A stretch of 64,000 bases of DNA. It comes from Pseudomonas songnenensis. Lineage in GTDB: Bacteria; Pseudomonadota; Gammaproteobacteria; Pseudomonadales; Pseudomonadaceae. Below the pieces are notes generated by a model. That model searched no databases and was not told the origin of the DNA. It saw only the letters and a program-made list of their open reading frames with translations. Every line of letters starts with the position of its first letter. Position 1 is the stretch's first letter. A program made the position numbers and the translations under genes. Below, one piece after another: positions 28,926-38,820 of the stretch. The stretch spans positions 310,001 through 374,000 of the forward strand of contig NZ_RFFN01000001.1 in the NCBI RefSeq assembly GCF_003696315.1. Direction: 5' to 3'.

Positions 28926-29444
28926 ATGTTCTGGCATCTAATCGCGGCAATCGTCGCTGGTGTGGCGGGAGCCGGCATCGGCCTGATGCTGCGCTCACTG
29001 ACGCGTAAGCGACTGCCGAAATGGATCATTCCGGTGTTCGCCGGTCTGGGCATGCTGAGTTACACCATCCATTACGAATACACCTGGTTCGAGACCAAGC
29101 AGGCGCGTCTGCCGGAAGGTTCGCTGGTGGTGGCGAGTGAAGAGGGCGAGATGCTCTGGCGGCCGTGGACCATGCTCTATCCGATGCCGTTGGCCTATAC
29201 CGTACTGGATGGCGCGAACGCTCAGGTGCAGGACACCGATCAAGGCCGCCTTGGCCGTTTCGTGCTGTACCGCTTCGAGAAGCAGCACCTGATGTCGAGC
29301 GTGAAGAGTGCCAGTTATCAGCTGATCTGCACCGAGAGGGCCATGTTCAGGCTGAACGAAGCCGGCCAGGCGAAGATCGAGACGCTTACCGAGCTGGAAG
29401 CCGATTCACCGTTGTATCAGGCCATTTGTGAGGCCCGTCGGTAA
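28926..29444 (+). CDS. Conserved membrane-anchored protein, unknown
   Basis: A 172-residue protein with two N-terminal hydrophobic segments (about 1-22 and 37-50, WHLIAAIVAGVAGAGIGLML and WIIPVFAGLGMLSYTI) and a soluble domain of about 120 residues with EGEMLWRPWTMLYPMP and two cysteines. ATG 28926 follows a GGGGG run; a strong terminator sits between it and the symporter, so it may have its own promoter or rely on readthrough. I do not recognise a function. Confidence 0.7.
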   Translation: MFWHLIAAIVAGVAGAGIGLMLRSLTRKRLPKWIIPVFAGLGMLSYTIHYEYTWFETKQARLPEGSLVVASEEGEMLWRPWTMLYPMPLAYTVLDGANAQVQDTDQGRLGRFVLYRFEKQHLMSSVKSASYQLICTERAMFRLNEAGQAKIETLTELEADSPLYQAICEARR

Positions 29445-29464
29445 CGAGGGGCAACGTGGGATAC

Positions 29465-29490
29465 CGCGCATCAGCAAATCCTGATGCGCG
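29465..29490. other. Perfect hairpin after the membrane-protein gene
   Basis: CGCGCATCAG / CTGATGCGCG with loop CAAATC lies 20 bases past the stop at 29444. It lacks a T run, so it may be a weak or factor-assisted terminator or an mRNA 3'-end stabiliser. Confidence 0.45.
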
Positions 29491-29621
29491 CCGTGAGCAG
29501 GAAGGTCGGTTCCGCAAGGGGGCCGAATAGTCAGCTGCAGTGACTGGCAGTTGATGTCCGCAGTATCGAATCGTTCAGCGATAACTTTTCCACTGCGGCT
29601 GACAACGGCCGGCCCGCCCGC

Positions 29622-30329
29622 TCAGATCGAATTGAATGCGGCCTTGCGCGCGCGTTGCCAGCATCTGAGCCGCTGAGCCAGTTCGTCGAGGCTGGTCAGC
29701 CCCACCCGTTGTGCGCGGTGCAACAGGATCAGAGCGATCTCTGCGGTCGCCATGGCGTCGGCGGATGCGTTGTGGCGTTGCGGGATATGGATATTGAAGT
29801 AGTCGAGCCAGTGATCCAGACCGCCGCGATGGATCATCGCTTCGGGAAACAGCATGGGTGCGAGATCGGCCACATCGAGGAACGTGTGGTCCATCGTGTA
29901 GCCCAGCTCTCTTTTCAGTGCGCGGCCGAGCATGCGCTGGTCGAACGGCGCGTGAAAGGCCAGGATCACGCTGCCGGCAGCAAATTCCATGAAGCTGAGC
30001 AGCGCCTCGGCTGGAGGCAGGCCGTTGGCCAGCTCACTCGGCGCGATGCCGTGGATGAGCACGCTTTCGGTAACCTTCACCTGGCGGCACAGCGTGCATT
30101 CGAACTGCTGGGAATAGTCGATGGCCCCGTCTTCGATGACGACTGCGCCAATGGCGATGACCAGATCGCGCTTGAGGTGCAGGCCGGTGGTTTCCAGGTC
30201 CAGCACCACCAGGCGCTGTTGCCGCAGCGGGACCGTCTGCGGCGCATGGGGGCGCGGCAGCTCGTCAATGCGCTGTTGCTGCTCGGGGGGCAGCTTCGGG
30301 CCACGTGGGTTGAACCAGAACATGCTCAT
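29622..30329 (-). CDS. DnaQ-like 3'-5' exonuclease
   Basis: A 235-residue DEDD-superfamily exonuclease: Exo I VVLDLETTGLH (about 43-53), Exo II VILAFHAPFDQRML (about 116-129) and Exo III with HNASADAMATAEIAL (about 183-197; His-Asp pair of DEDDh type). It is not the PolIII epsilon subunit (no clamp-binding tail was seen). Its start overlaps the nucleotidyltransferase stop by 4 bases (ATGA), so the two are coupled. The same pair sits beside an acetate-permease locus in other pseudomonads (PA3232/PA3233 in P. aeruginosa). Confidence 0.85.
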   Translation of the reverse strand: MSMFWFNPRGPKLPPEQQQRIDELPRPHAPQTVPLRQQRLVVLDLETTGLHLKRDLVIAIGAVVIEDGAIDYSQQFECTLCRQVKVTESVLIHGIAPSELANGLPPAEALLSFMEFAAGSVILAFHAPFDQRMLGRALKRELGYTMDHTFLDVADLAPMLFPEAMIHRGGLDHWLDYFNIHIPQRHNASADAMATAEIALILLHRAQRVGLTSLDELAQRLRCWQRARKAAFNSI

Positions 30330-32260
30330 AGTTGATAGCGCACCGCGAGACTGGCCTGCAAACGTTGGGCCTGGCGGAAGGACTCGCGCAGGATTCGACG
30401 GTCCAGCACATTGAGCGTATCCGGATCCAGGCGGTTGGAATAGGGCAGCTCATCGCGCGCCTGTTGCTGGTGATGCTGCATACGGGTCTGCTGAATGAAA
30501 TGATAGGCCTCTTCGTAGGCCGCACCATCCTTCTTCTCGATGACGCCCTTTTCCACCAGCTTGCGCAGGCGCTCGAGGGTGTTGCAGGTGCCGATGTCGT
30601 TGCTCAGCGCCAGCAGGCGGGCGCCGTCGACGAAGGGCGTCAGCCCCTGCACCTTGAGGTCCAGCGTGTCTTTGCCTTCGCCCTTGCGCGCCACCACGAA
30701 ATCACGGAAGCGGCCGACTGGCGGGCGATGGCGCAAGGCGTTGTCGGCCATCATGCGCTGGAACAGGCTGTTGCCCTTGATCTCGTCGAGCAGATCGCGG
30801 CGCAGCTGCTCGCAACCTTCCGAAGGGCCCCAGATGCTGCGCAGATCGAAATAGATGGTGCTGCCGAGCAGGTTCTCCGGCGTCGCTTCGCGAACGAACG
30901 AGCTGAAGCGGCGACTCCATTCCTGGCGCGACAGGCACAGCTGCGGGTTGCTCGCCATGATGTTGCCTTTGCACAGGCTGAAGCCGCAGGTGTCGAGGTC
31001 GCGGTTGATGCGCTCGGCCAGTGGCAGCAGGCGGCCACGGATATGCGCGGCTTCGGCCGCGTCGGCGGCTTCGAAAAGAATGCCGTTGTCCTGGTCGGTG
31101 TAGAGCGTCTGCTCCTGGCGCCCCTCGCTGCCGAAACACAGCCAGGTGAAGGGCACGCCCGGGTCACCCATGTGCTCGATGGCCAGCTCGATCACCCGAC
31201 ACACGGTATGGTCATTGAGCAGCGTGACGATGTGGGTGATCTGGGTCGACGAGGCGCCATGGGCCAGCATGTTGTCGACCAGCTGCTTGATGCGGCTGCG
31301 GATGACCACCAGGGCGTCGACGCGATCGGCGTGACGGATGGTCTGGGCCAGGTGCACCAGGTCCACGCGCTGCAGGGAAAACAGGTCGCGCTCGGAAATC
31401 ACCCCCTGCAGCAGGCCGTTCTCGACCACGCAGACATGGGCGATATGCCGCTCGGTCATGGCGATGGCCGCATCGAATGCGGTGGCGTCCGGCGGCAGAT
31501 AGAACGGATCGTGCGTCATGAACTGCGAGATCGGCTGGCTCAGGTCGGTGGTGCCCGTACCGATGGCTCGTCGCAGATCGCGCAGGGTAAAGATGCCCTG
31601 GGGATGCAGGTCTTCATCGACGATGACGATGCTGCCGACGTTTTCCTGCTGCATCATTGCCACCGCCTCGTTGAGCGGCCGGGACGGCAGGCACGAGACG
31701 GGGTGGTGCAGCGCCAGCTCACCAATGCTGGTTTCCAGTGAGTACTGTTCGCCGAGGCTTTCCACCGCGCGCATCTGTGCCTGCTGGTTGACCAGGTCGA
31801 GCAGGCTGCTGACCCCGCGCATGGCGAAATCGCGGAAAACCGGCGAGCTTGAGACCAGCTTGACGAAGGCGGGCTTGTTCAGCAGGAAGCAGAAGGTGTC
31901 TTCAGCGGCCAGGTGCGCGGTGCGGGTTGCGCGTTCGCCCATGAGCGCCGCCATCGGAAAGCATTCGCCAACGATGACTTCGAAGGTGGTATCGGTGCCA
32001 CGCTTGGCGGTATGTGGGCGCTGACCATGAACGCGCCCCTGCTTGACGATATAGAAGTGCTGCACCACACCGTCATCAGGGGAAATGATGCAATCGCCTT
32101 CGGCATAGAAGCGCAGCTCACAGTTCTCCACCAGAAAGGTCAGGTGGGCCGGCTCCATCTGGTTGAACGGGGCGTACTTGCGCAGGAATTCCATGGTGCC
32201 GTGGATATTCTGCAGTACGGCCGTCTTCCCAGCCTGAGAAAAGGCGTCGGGTGTGCTCAT
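30326..32260 (-). CDS. cNMP-binding/CBS/DUF294 nucleotidyltransferase-like protein
   Basis: A 644-residue protein with a cyclic-nucleotide-binding domain (about 20-140; CIISPDDGVVQHFYIVKQG), two CBS repeats (about 165-290), and a DUF294 nucleotidyltransferase-like domain (LCFGSEGRQEQTLYTDQDNG, with the G-S and D-x-D metal motif). A C-terminal substrate-binding helical region follows. It resembles GlnD-type sensors and probably modifies a protein or binds an adenine nucleotide; target unknown. Start ATG 32260 is weakly supported by GGACGCC. It overlaps the exonuclease gene downstream. Confidence 0.86.
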   Translation of the reverse strand: MSTPDAFSQAGKTAVLQNIHGTMEFLRKYAPFNQMEPAHLTFLVENCELRFYAEGDCIISPDDGVVQHFYIVKQGRVHGQRPHTAKRGTDTTFEVIVGECFPMAALMGERATRTAHLAAEDTFCFLLNKPAFVKLVSSSPVFRDFAMRGVSSLLDLVNQQAQMRAVESLGEQYSLETSIGELALHHPVSCLPSRPLNEAVAMMQQENVGSIVIVDEDLHPQGIFTLRDLRRAIGTGTTDLSQPISQFMTHDPFYLPPDATAFDAAIAMTERHIAHVCVVENGLLQGVISERDLFSLQRVDLVHLAQTIRHADRVDALVVIRSRIKQLVDNMLAHGASSTQITHIVTLLNDHTVCRVIELAIEHMGDPGVPFTWLCFGSEGRQEQTLYTDQDNGILFEAADAAEAAHIRGRLLPLAERINRDLDTCGFSLCKGNIMASNPQLCLSRQEWSRRFSSFVREATPENLLGSTIYFDLRSIWGPSEGCEQLRRDLLDEIKGNSLFQRMMADNALRHRPPVGRFRDFVVARKGEGKDTLDLKVQGLTPFVDGARLLALSNDIGTCNTLERLRKLVEKGVIEKKDGAAYEEAYHFIQQTRMQHHQQQARDELPYSNRLDPDTLNVLDRRILRESFRQAQRLQASLAVRYQL

Positions 32261-32391
32261 GCTTGGCGTCCATTTTTTGTTAATGGTGTGCTGCGGGCCG
32301 TTCGGACCCAATTGGACGTAAGTCTAGTCAGAGCGGGCGTGGCAGGAGCTGATCAGGGTCAGGCTGATGTTTCGGGCTGTTGCGATAGTGC

Positions 32392-32421
32392 GGCATAAAA
32401 AAACCGCCCCGTAGGGCGGTT
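32392..32421. repeat. Direct repeat containing a terminator, copy A
   Basis: Thirty bases identical to 35830-35859, in the same orientation. It contains stem AAACCGCCC / GGGCGGTTT (32401-32422) preceded by an A run. Read leftward it ends in T's, so it terminates the PstS-like operon. Confidence 0.75.
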
Positions 32422-32441
32422 TCTTGTGTAGCTGGCGAGGC

Positions 32442-32846
32442 TCAGGGCAGGGTGAACAGCACCTTGACCGACCCGTTCACCGCCGAGCTGTCGACGTAAC
32501 CGATGGCATCGGCTTCAGCGGCGACCTTGGCCACTACTGCAGCGTCGTCGGCGACGCTGGGCAGAGGCTGGCCCTTGCCGGTGAAGATCAGGCCGGACCA
32601 GTAGGACTTGAGCTGGGATTCGTTCTTGCTGGTCACGCCGGCATAGAAGGCTTCCTTGGCAGGCGTCCAGCCGGCCTGGTCGACGCCTTTCATGGACTTG
32701 TCCTTGCCCAGAAAGATGTTGGCGACGTCGGACTGGGACGGCGCCTTGGCTGCGGCGGGATTGACGATTACGGCGACCTCGGCCTGCGCCAGGGTCACCA
32801 TGCCGACCAGTGCGGCGCCACAGAGGATGCGAGTGGATGCTTTCAT
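32442..32846 (-). CDS. PstS-like small periplasmic binding protein
   Basis: A 134-residue secreted protein with signal peptide (ILCGAALVGMVTLAQA) and one lobe of a phosphate-type binding fold: SQSDVANIFLGKDKSMKG and SYWSGLIFTGKGQPLP, then ADAIGYVDSSAVNGSVKVL. It is about a third the length of true PstS, so phosphate binding is unproven. It is last of the operon MCP-porin-PstS-like, 11 bases downstream of the porin gene, and ends before the copy-A terminator. It may supply a ligand to the chemoreceptor, by inference. Confidence 0.8.
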   Translation of the reverse strand: MKASTRILCGAALVGMVTLAQAEVAVIVNPAAAKAPSQSDVANIFLGKDKSMKGVDQAGWTPAKEAFYAGVTSKNESQLKSYWSGLIFTGKGQPLPSVADDAAVVAKVAAEADAIGYVDSSAVNGSVKVLFTLP

Positions 32847-32857
32847 CGGGACGCTCC

Positions 32858-34039
32858 TCAGAATACGAAATCAACGCCGACGGAAACGATGTCGCCGTCG
32901 TAGTTGCGGGCGGGAGTGCCGGCCATGCCGGTGCGTTCGAAGACTTCGTTCTCGTACAGCTCCTGTGCATTGCGAGTGAACACGCCATCGAAGCCATTCT
33001 TGGTGTCGACGCGTTTGTACTCACCCTTGACCACTACGGTCGGCGTGGCCTGGTAGTTCAGGCCCAGGGTCCAGGAACTCTGGCGGCCCCCATTGTCGTC
33101 CAGCTGCGCATAGGTGACGTGGGGCAGGAGATCGCCGAAACGACGGCCGCCCATCAGGTAGAAGGAGTCGATCGCTTCCATCCCGTCGTTCTCGATCAGG
33201 CGCGAGGTCCACTCGTTGCTGCTGATCCAGGTGCCGTTGTCGTACTGGTAGCCGATCGAGGTGAACTTGCCCTTGCTCTTGTCGAGCGCCAGCAGCGAGC
33301 GCTGCTCAGCAACACCGATTCCGGGGCCAAACGGCACGGGCAGGATACTGATTACGTTTCCGGTGATATCCGTCTTGATATCCGCCTCGACATAACCGAT
33401 GCGCAGCGTGCCGAAATCATTGGTAGCCAGGCTGATGCTGGCGCCGAAGAGGTTGCCGTAGTCGATATCGAACTGCTCGTCGTAGGCGTAGTAGTCACGG
33501 TTCTTCGCCTGGCCACCGGCCAGCTGGAGGGTCACCGAGCCGTACGACAGCGGTACGGTATAGACCGCATCGATGCCTTCGTAGTTGGTCAGCTGCACCT
33601 GGCTGTAGACCTCGTCGGGCAGTCGCAGCCATGGATAGCTGTAGCCGACGTCGAGGCTTTCGGAATACATGTACACCGGGCTGCGCAGGCGGCCGGCGCG
33701 GAGCATCAGCTGGTCGTTGGCCTGCAGCGACAGATAGGCCCACTCGAGGTTGGCCTTCCATTCGTCCTGCTGAGCCTTGGCCGTCGCCTGGACGGTTACG
33801 CCCAGGGTGTCGGTGATGCCGTAGCTCAGCTGGGCGCCGAACTTGGACAGCTGATCGCCGCGCCAGGAATCGTTGGTCTGGCCCTGAATGCCATAGCTGC
33901 GACCATCATCTTCGCCGCCCAGGTGAGTGAAGCCGACGGTACCAAAACCGTTGAAGCGATGTTCACCCTGTTCCAGGGCGAAGGCAGGGGTGGCGGCCAG
34001 GCAGACAGCTGCCAGACCGGCGACACGAAGTGCAGTCAT
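32858..34039 (-). CDS. Outer-membrane porin-like protein
   Basis: A 393-residue protein with signal peptide (VAGLAAVCLAATPAFA) and beta-rich repeats with alternating aromatics, ending in VSVGVDFVF, a terminal Phe as outer-membrane barrels have. The mature part begins LEQGEHRFNGFGTVG. Start ATG 34039 follows TTTGGAGC. It is the middle gene of the MCP-porin-PstS-like operon. Substrate unknown; it does not resemble OprP/OprO closely by eye. Confidence 0.78.
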   Translation of the reverse strand: MTALRVAGLAAVCLAATPAFALEQGEHRFNGFGTVGFTHLGGEDDGRSYGIQGQTNDSWRGDQLSKFGAQLSYGITDTLGVTVQATAKAQQDEWKANLEWAYLSLQANDQLMLRAGRLRSPVYMYSESLDVGYSYPWLRLPDEVYSQVQLTNYEGIDAVYTVPLSYGSVTLQLAGGQAKNRDYYAYDEQFDIDYGNLFGASISLATNDFGTLRIGYVEADIKTDITGNVISILPVPFGPGIGVAEQRSLLALDKSKGKFTSIGYQYDNGTWISSNEWTSRLIENDGMEAIDSFYLMGGRRFGDLLPHVTYAQLDDNGGRQSSWTLGLNYQATPTVVVKGEYKRVDTKNGFDGVFTRNAQELYENEVFERTGMAGTPARNYDGDIVSVGVDFVF

Positions 34040-34058
34040 TTGATGCTCCAAATAATCG

Positions 34059-35681
34059 TTAAACACGGAATTGGCCCGTAGCCGCGCGCAGGTGGTCTCC
34101 GGTACTCACCAGTTGCTCGCCAAGACGGGCGGTGGCTTCGGCGCCGTTAGCGGTTGCTTGTGCGTCCTGCTGCAACACTTGGGTTTCTTGTTGGATGGAA
34201 CTCGACAGGCCGATCTGCTCTTGCGTGAACTGAGCGATGCCAGCGTTGAGTTCGTCGATCTGGTTGACCGTACGGGCGATGGTTTCCAGCAGCTGTGTGG
34301 CCTCGACCGAGCGCTGGATGCTCGCGCGGGATTTCTCGCCATTGCTGGTCATTACGTTGAGCACGGTGTTGGCGCTGTTCTGCAGGCGCTGGATGATCTG
34401 CTGGATCTCGGCGGTGGAGGCGGCGGTCTTCTGCGCCAGGTTGCGCACCTCATCGGCGACCACGGCAAAGCCGCGGCCCTGCTCGCCGGCTCGGGCGGCT
34501 TCGATGGCGGCGTTGAGTGCCAACAGATTGGTCTGCTCGGCGATGCTGCGGATGACGGTCAGTACCGAACCGACTTCCTGGGTTTCTTCCTCGAGCTGTT
34601 CCATGGCCTTGACCGCGCCCATCACGCTGTCACCCAGGTCACTGATGCCGGTCGACAGGCTGCCGACATGCTCACGTGCGGTGGCGGCCTGGCGTGCTGC
34701 GGAGTTGGCCTCGTCGGAAGCCTGCTGCGAGCGCTGCGCCACTTCCTGAATGCTGCCGGTCATGGTGAGGATGTCGCGGGTGATCGAGTCGGTGTGGTGC
34801 TGTTGCGACTTGGCGTTTTCTTCCGAGCCCTGTGTCAGCTTGTACAGCTCCTTCGAAACCTGGCCCAGCGGGGTGGCGGCATCGATGATCTGGCGGATGG
34901 TGCGTTGCAGCTTGTCGAGAAAGCTGTTGAACAGCTCGATCATCGCGCCGATCTCGTCGTTGGATTCGACGTTGACGCGCTGGGTCAGATCGCCATCGCC
35001 GCGGGCGATCGACTGCAGCGACGCGATCACGCCGCGGATATTGACCATCACGCTGCGGATCACCAGCCAGGCGCCGAGGCTGACCAGTATCACCAGTACC
35101 AGGCTGAGGATGATGCCCAGCCGCGTGGTGCCGGCGTTGGCTTCGCGGGTTTCTACCAGGGTCTGCTGGAAGCTGTCGTAGGCCTGCGCGCGGAAATCGC
35201 CACCCAGCTTCTGTGCCTGGGCCAGATCGCTGGCCATGCGATCGAGGCTCGGTCGCAGATCATCGAACGAGGCGCTGCCGTCGATCAGCTTGGTCGAGGC
35301 GGCGAGCGCGTTGTCGGCGTAGTCGCGCACGGCCTTGCGCCAGTCACCCAGGGCCTGGTGCTGCTGGCGCTGATCGCTCAGCAGGGCCGCCAGGGATTGC
35401 TGCTGCGTATCGATCTGCTGCAGCACCTCCCGGGCCTCGTCGAGCACGCCGGGTTCGCCCGCAGCCACCGCATTGTTCAGCAGCGCCGGTACGCGGGAGA
35501 ACTGAAAGATCACCGCATCGGCCTTTTCCAGCGTCGGATAGGCGCGGTTCTCCAGAAACACCAGCCGCGAATCGGTAGCCGAAAGCTGCAGCGAGGTATA
35601 GCCGACGTACAACACGAGCCCGAACAGGGCTACTGCCGGCACCAGGGAAAGCTTGGCGGTCAGCGAGAAGTTCTTCAGCAT
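34059..35681 (-). CDS. Methyl-accepting chemotaxis protein
   Basis: A 540-residue chemoreceptor: transmembrane helix about 12-31, a periplasmic four-helix-bundle-like region (about 32-185), a second transmembrane helix (about 187-210), HAMP, and a signalling hairpin with the conserved [21 protein letters not shown] tip region (two pieces) and [14 protein letters not shown]. No CheR-binding pentapeptide at the end. It leads an operon with a porin and a PstS-like binding protein, suggesting it senses the solute these handle. Confidence 0.92.
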   Translation of the reverse strand: MLKNFSLTAKLSLVPAVALFGLVLYVGYTSLQLSATDSRLVFLENRAYPTLEKADAVIFQFSRVPALLNNAVAAGEPGVLDEAREVLQQIDTQQQSLAALLSDQRQQHQALGDWRKAVRDYADNALAASTKLIDGSASFDDLRPSLDRMASDLAQAQKLGGDFRAQAYDSFQQTLVETREANAGTTRLGIILSLVLVILVSLGAWLVIRSVMVNIRGVIASLQSIARGDGDLTQRVNVESNDEIGAMIELFNSFLDKLQRTIRQIIDAATPLGQVSKELYKLTQGSEENAKSQQHHTDSITRDILTMTGSIQEVAQRSQQASDEANSAARQAATAREHVGSLSTGISDLGDSVMGAVKAMEQLEEETQEVGSVLTVIRSIAEQTNLLALNAAIEAARAGEQGRGFAVVADEVRNLAQKTAASTAEIQQIIQRLQNSANTVLNVMTSNGEKSRASIQRSVEATQLLETIARTVNQIDELNAGIAQFTQEQIGLSSSIQQETQVLQQDAQATANGAEATARLGEQLVSTGDHLRAATGQFRV

Positions 35682-35829
35682 GCATCGACTCCAGGGCGGG
35701 CTGCAGGTACTGCGGGAGTTGCGCTTATGGCCAAATGCTATCGCGCAATAATATTGTGACTGGAAATGCCTTTCGGGTCACGTTATCGGTTGTAACAGCG
35801 TGAACTTGAGGACCGCCGGGCGGATTCGA

Positions 35830-35859
35830 GGCATAAAAAAACCGCCCCGTAGGGCGGTT
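35830..35859. repeat. Direct repeat containing a terminator, copy B
   Basis: Identical over 30 bases to 32392-32421 with six more matching bases after a one-base gap. It contains AACCGCCC / GGGCGGTT and, read leftward, ends in a T run 22 bases past glcB, so it is the glcB terminator. Confidence 0.75.
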
Positions 35860-35880
35860 CTTGTGCAGCTGCTTCGCAGG

Positions 35881-38061
35881 TTACAGGCCGTTCTTGGCCT
35901 TGAACTCGCGACGGCGGCGGTGCAGCACCGGCTCGGTGTAGCCGTTGGGCTGCTTGGTGCCTTCGAGGACCAGCTCCAGCGCAGCCTGGAAAGCCACGCT
36001 GTTGTCGAAGTCCGGCGCCATCGGGCGGTACAGCGGGTCGCCCTGGTTCTGGCGGTCGACCACCGGCGCCATGCGCTTGAGGCTTTCGACCACCTGTTCC
36101 TTGGTCACCACGCCATGGCGCATCCAGTTGGCCACGTGCTGGCTGGAGATGCGCAGGGTGGCGCGGTCTTCCATCAGCGCGATGTCGTTGATGTCCGGCA
36201 CCTTGGAGCAACCAACGCCCTGTTCGACCCAGCGGACCATGTAGCCGAGGATGCCCTGCGAGTTGTTGTCCAGCTCGTTGCGCTTCTCTTCCTCGCTCCA
36301 GTTGGTGTCCTGTGCCAGCGGGATGGTGAGGATGTCGTCGATGGACGCCTTCTCGCGCTTGGCCAGTTCGACCTGACGCGCCTGCACGTCGATCTTGTGG
36401 TAGTGCATGGCGTGCAGGGTGGCAGCAGTCGGCGACGGTACCCAGGCGGTGTTGGCACCGGCCATGGGGTGGCCGACCTTCTGCTCGAGCATCGCGGCCA
36501 TCAGGTCAGGCATGGCCCACATGCCCTTGCCGATCTGCGCCTTGCCCTGCAGGCCGCAGGCCAGGCCCACGTCGACGTTGTTGTTCTCGTAGGCGCTGAT
36601 CCACTTCTCAGCCTTCATGGCGGCCTTGCGCACCATCGGGCCGGCTTCCATGGAGGTGTGGATTTCGTCACCGGTGCGGTCGAGGAAGCCGGTGTTGATG
36701 AATACCACGCGCTCGCGCGCTTCCTTGATGCAGGCCTTGAGGTTGATCGTGGTACGACGCTCCTCGTCCATGATGCCGACCTTGAGGGTGTTGCGCGGCA
36801 GACCGAGGACGTCCTCGACGCGGCCGAACAGCTCGGTGGCGAACGCCACTTCTTCCGGGCCGTGCATCTTCGGCTTGACGATGTACATCGAGCCGGTGCG
36901 GGTGTTCTTGCGGCTGGTGTTGCCGTTGAGGTTGTGCACCGCGATCAGGCTGGTGAACAGGCCGTCCATGATGCCTTCCGGCACCTCGTTGCCTTCCTTG
37001 TCGAGGATGGCATCGTTGGTCATCAGGTGACCGACGTTACGGATGAACAGCAGGGAGCGGCCATGCAGGGTCAGCTCGCCGTTGCCGTCGGCCTTGGTGT
37101 AGACGCGGTCCGGGTTCATCGCGCGGGTGATGCGCTTGCCGCCCTTTTCCAGCTCCTCGACCAGGTCGCCCTTCATCAGGCCGAGCCAGTTGCGATAGAC
37201 GATGGTCTTGTCGTCGGCGTCGACGGCGGCGATGGAGTCTTCGCAGTCCATGATGGTGGTCAGCGCCGATTCCATCAGGATGTCCTTCACGCCGGCGGCA
37301 TCGGTCTGGCCGATCGGGCTGGCCGGGTCGATCTGGATCTCGAAGTGGATGCCGTTGTTCTTCAGCAGCACGGCGATCGGTGCGCTGGCTTCGCCCTGGA
37401 AGCCCTGCAGCTGGGCCGGGTTCTTCAGGCCGGTGGTGCTGCCGTCTTTGAGCGAAACGACCAGCTTGCCGCCTTCGATGCGGTAGCCGATGGAATCGAC
37501 GTGGGAGCCGGTTGCCAGCGGTGCGGCTTCATTGAGGAAGTTGCGCGCGTAGGCGATGACCTTGTTGCCGCGGATCTCGTTGTAGCCCGGGCCCTTGGTG
37601 GCGCCGTCCGCTTCGGAGATGGCGTCGGTGCCGTACAGGGCGTCGTACAGCGAACCCCAGCGGGCGTTGGCGGCGTTCAGGGCGAAGCGCGCGTTCATGA
37701 TCGGCACTACCAGCTGCGGGCCGGCCATGCGGGCGATCTCTTCGTCGACATTCTCGGTGGTGGCCTGGAAGTCTTCGGCTTCCGGCAGCAGGTAGCCGAT
37801 TTCCTGCAGGAAAGCCTTGTAGGCTACGGCGTCGTGGGCCTGACCGGCGCGGGCCTGGTGCCAGGCGTCGATCTTGGCCTGCAGCTCGTCGCGCTTGGCC
37901 AGCAGCGCGCGATTCTTCGGCGCCAGGTCGTGGATGACGCTGTCGGCGCCGGCCCAGAAGGCGGCGGCATCGACGCCGGTACCAGGAATCGCTTCGTTGT
38001 TCACAAAGTCGTACAGGACTTTGGCGACCTGCAGGCCACCGACTTGAACGCGCTCAGTCAT
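35881..38061 (-). CDS. glcB: Malate synthase G
   Basis: A 726-residue malate synthase G, of normal length. Motifs include [25 protein letters not shown] region near 325-360, the active-site run [13 protein letters not shown], and [20 protein letters not shown] with the catalytic acidic residues; near the end [20 protein letters not shown]. It condenses glyoxylate with acetyl-CoA to malate. Start ATG 38061 follows GAGGCGAG. It is monocistronic with its own terminator, near a carboxylate symporter locus. Confidence 0.97.
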   Translation of the reverse strand: MTERVQVGGLQVAKVLYDFVNNEAIPGTGVDAAAFWAGADSVIHDLAPKNRALLAKRDELQAKIDAWHQARAGQAHDAVAYKAFLQEIGYLLPEAEDFQATTENVDEEIARMAGPQLVVPIMNARFALNAANARWGSLYDALYGTDAISEADGATKGPGYNEIRGNKVIAYARNFLNEAAPLATGSHVDSIGYRIEGGKLVVSLKDGSTTGLKNPAQLQGFQGEASAPIAVLLKNNGIHFEIQIDPASPIGQTDAAGVKDILMESALTTIMDCEDSIAAVDADDKTIVYRNWLGLMKGDLVEELEKGGKRITRAMNPDRVYTKADGNGELTLHGRSLLFIRNVGHLMTNDAILDKEGNEVPEGIMDGLFTSLIAVHNLNGNTSRKNTRTGSMYIVKPKMHGPEEVAFATELFGRVEDVLGLPRNTLKVGIMDEERRTTINLKACIKEARERVVFINTGFLDRTGDEIHTSMEAGPMVRKAAMKAEKWISAYENNNVDVGLACGLQGKAQIGKGMWAMPDLMAAMLEQKVGHPMAGANTAWVPSPTAATLHAMHYHKIDVQARQVELAKREKASIDDILTIPLAQDTNWSEEEKRNELDNNSQGILGYMVRWVEQGVGCSKVPDINDIALMEDRATLRISSQHVANWMRHGVVTKEQVVESLKRMAPVVDRQNQGDPLYRPMAPDFDNSVAFQAALELVLEGTKQPNGYTEPVLHRRRREFKAKNGL

Positions 38062-38279
38062 TACTCGCCTCACTTGGTTCTTCTAATTCGCCGGACGGTT
38101 TCGCTTTTTGTAGTCCGAGGTCGCCGGATACTACATGAAGCGTCGGGGAAAATCAGTCCGCCTAAAGAGCCCCCTGCGACGACGGGGGCGGGGTCGCGGG
38201 CTGCCGCTGAGGCGACTGCCTGCTATACCTAATGGGCCGTCGCTACCGCGTGAGCGATTCCCCAGCACAGGAGCAGTCC

Positions 38280-38804
38280 ATGGATCACCTCGTTCTTACC
38301 GTCATTGCCGAAGATCAGCCGGGTCTGGTCGAACGTCTGGCCAAGTGCATCGCCGAGCATGGCGGCAACTGGCTGGAGAGCCGCATGTCGCGCATGGCCG
38401 GGCAGTTCGCCGGCATCCTGCGGGTGGCCGTGCCGCAACAGGCGCATGCCGAGCTGACCGCCGCGCTACAAGGGCTGGAGGCGCAGGGCATTCGCGTACT
38501 GCTGGCGCACAGTGGTACAGAGCCGGTGGAGAGCTGGCAGGAAATCCAGCTGGAGCTGGTCGGCAATGATCGTCCCGGCATCGTGCGCGACATTACCCAT
38601 CTGCTGGCCACGCACGGCGTCAATCTGGAAAGCCTGGATACCGAGGTGTTGCCGGCACCGATGAGCAGCGAGCTGTTGTTCCGTGCCGAAGTGCGTCTGG
38701 CCGTGCCGAGCGAGCTGTCGCTGGAGGTCCTGCAACAGCGTCTGGAAGCCCTGGCCGACGACCTGATGGTCGAACTCAAGCTGCAACCTGCCGAGAAATC
38801 CTAG
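38280..38804 (+). CDS. GcvR-like ACT-domain protein
   Basis: A 174-residue protein of two ACT domains (about 1-75 and 90-170), opening MDHLVLTVIAEDQPGLVERLAKCIAEHGGNW and with ELVGNDRPGIVRDITHLLATHGVN as second (each given here only in part). It is like the glycine cleavage system repressor GcvR, which in E. coli binds GcvA. No gcv genes are in the window, although the LysR protein at 6713 is GcvA-like. AGGAGC precedes the ATG. Confidence 0.8.
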   Translation: MDHLVLTVIAEDQPGLVERLAKCIAEHGGNWLESRMSRMAGQFAGILRVAVPQQAHAELTAALQGLEAQGIRVLLAHSGTEPVESWQEIQLELVGNDRPGIVRDITHLLATHGVNLESLDTEVLPAPMSSELLFRAEVRLAVPSELSLEVLQQRLEALADDLMVELKLQPAEKS

Positions 38805-38820
38805 TCGGCCGCCGGCATGT

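Noticed and set aside
26883-28937. A 684-codon minus-strand frame opposite the symporter
   Set aside because: Antisense artefact: low-complexity His/Gln/Asp composition and full overlap with a clear membrane transporter.
29465-29490. Hairpin as a strong rho-independent terminator
   Set aside because: Perfect stem but no T run on either strand; kept only as a hairpin.
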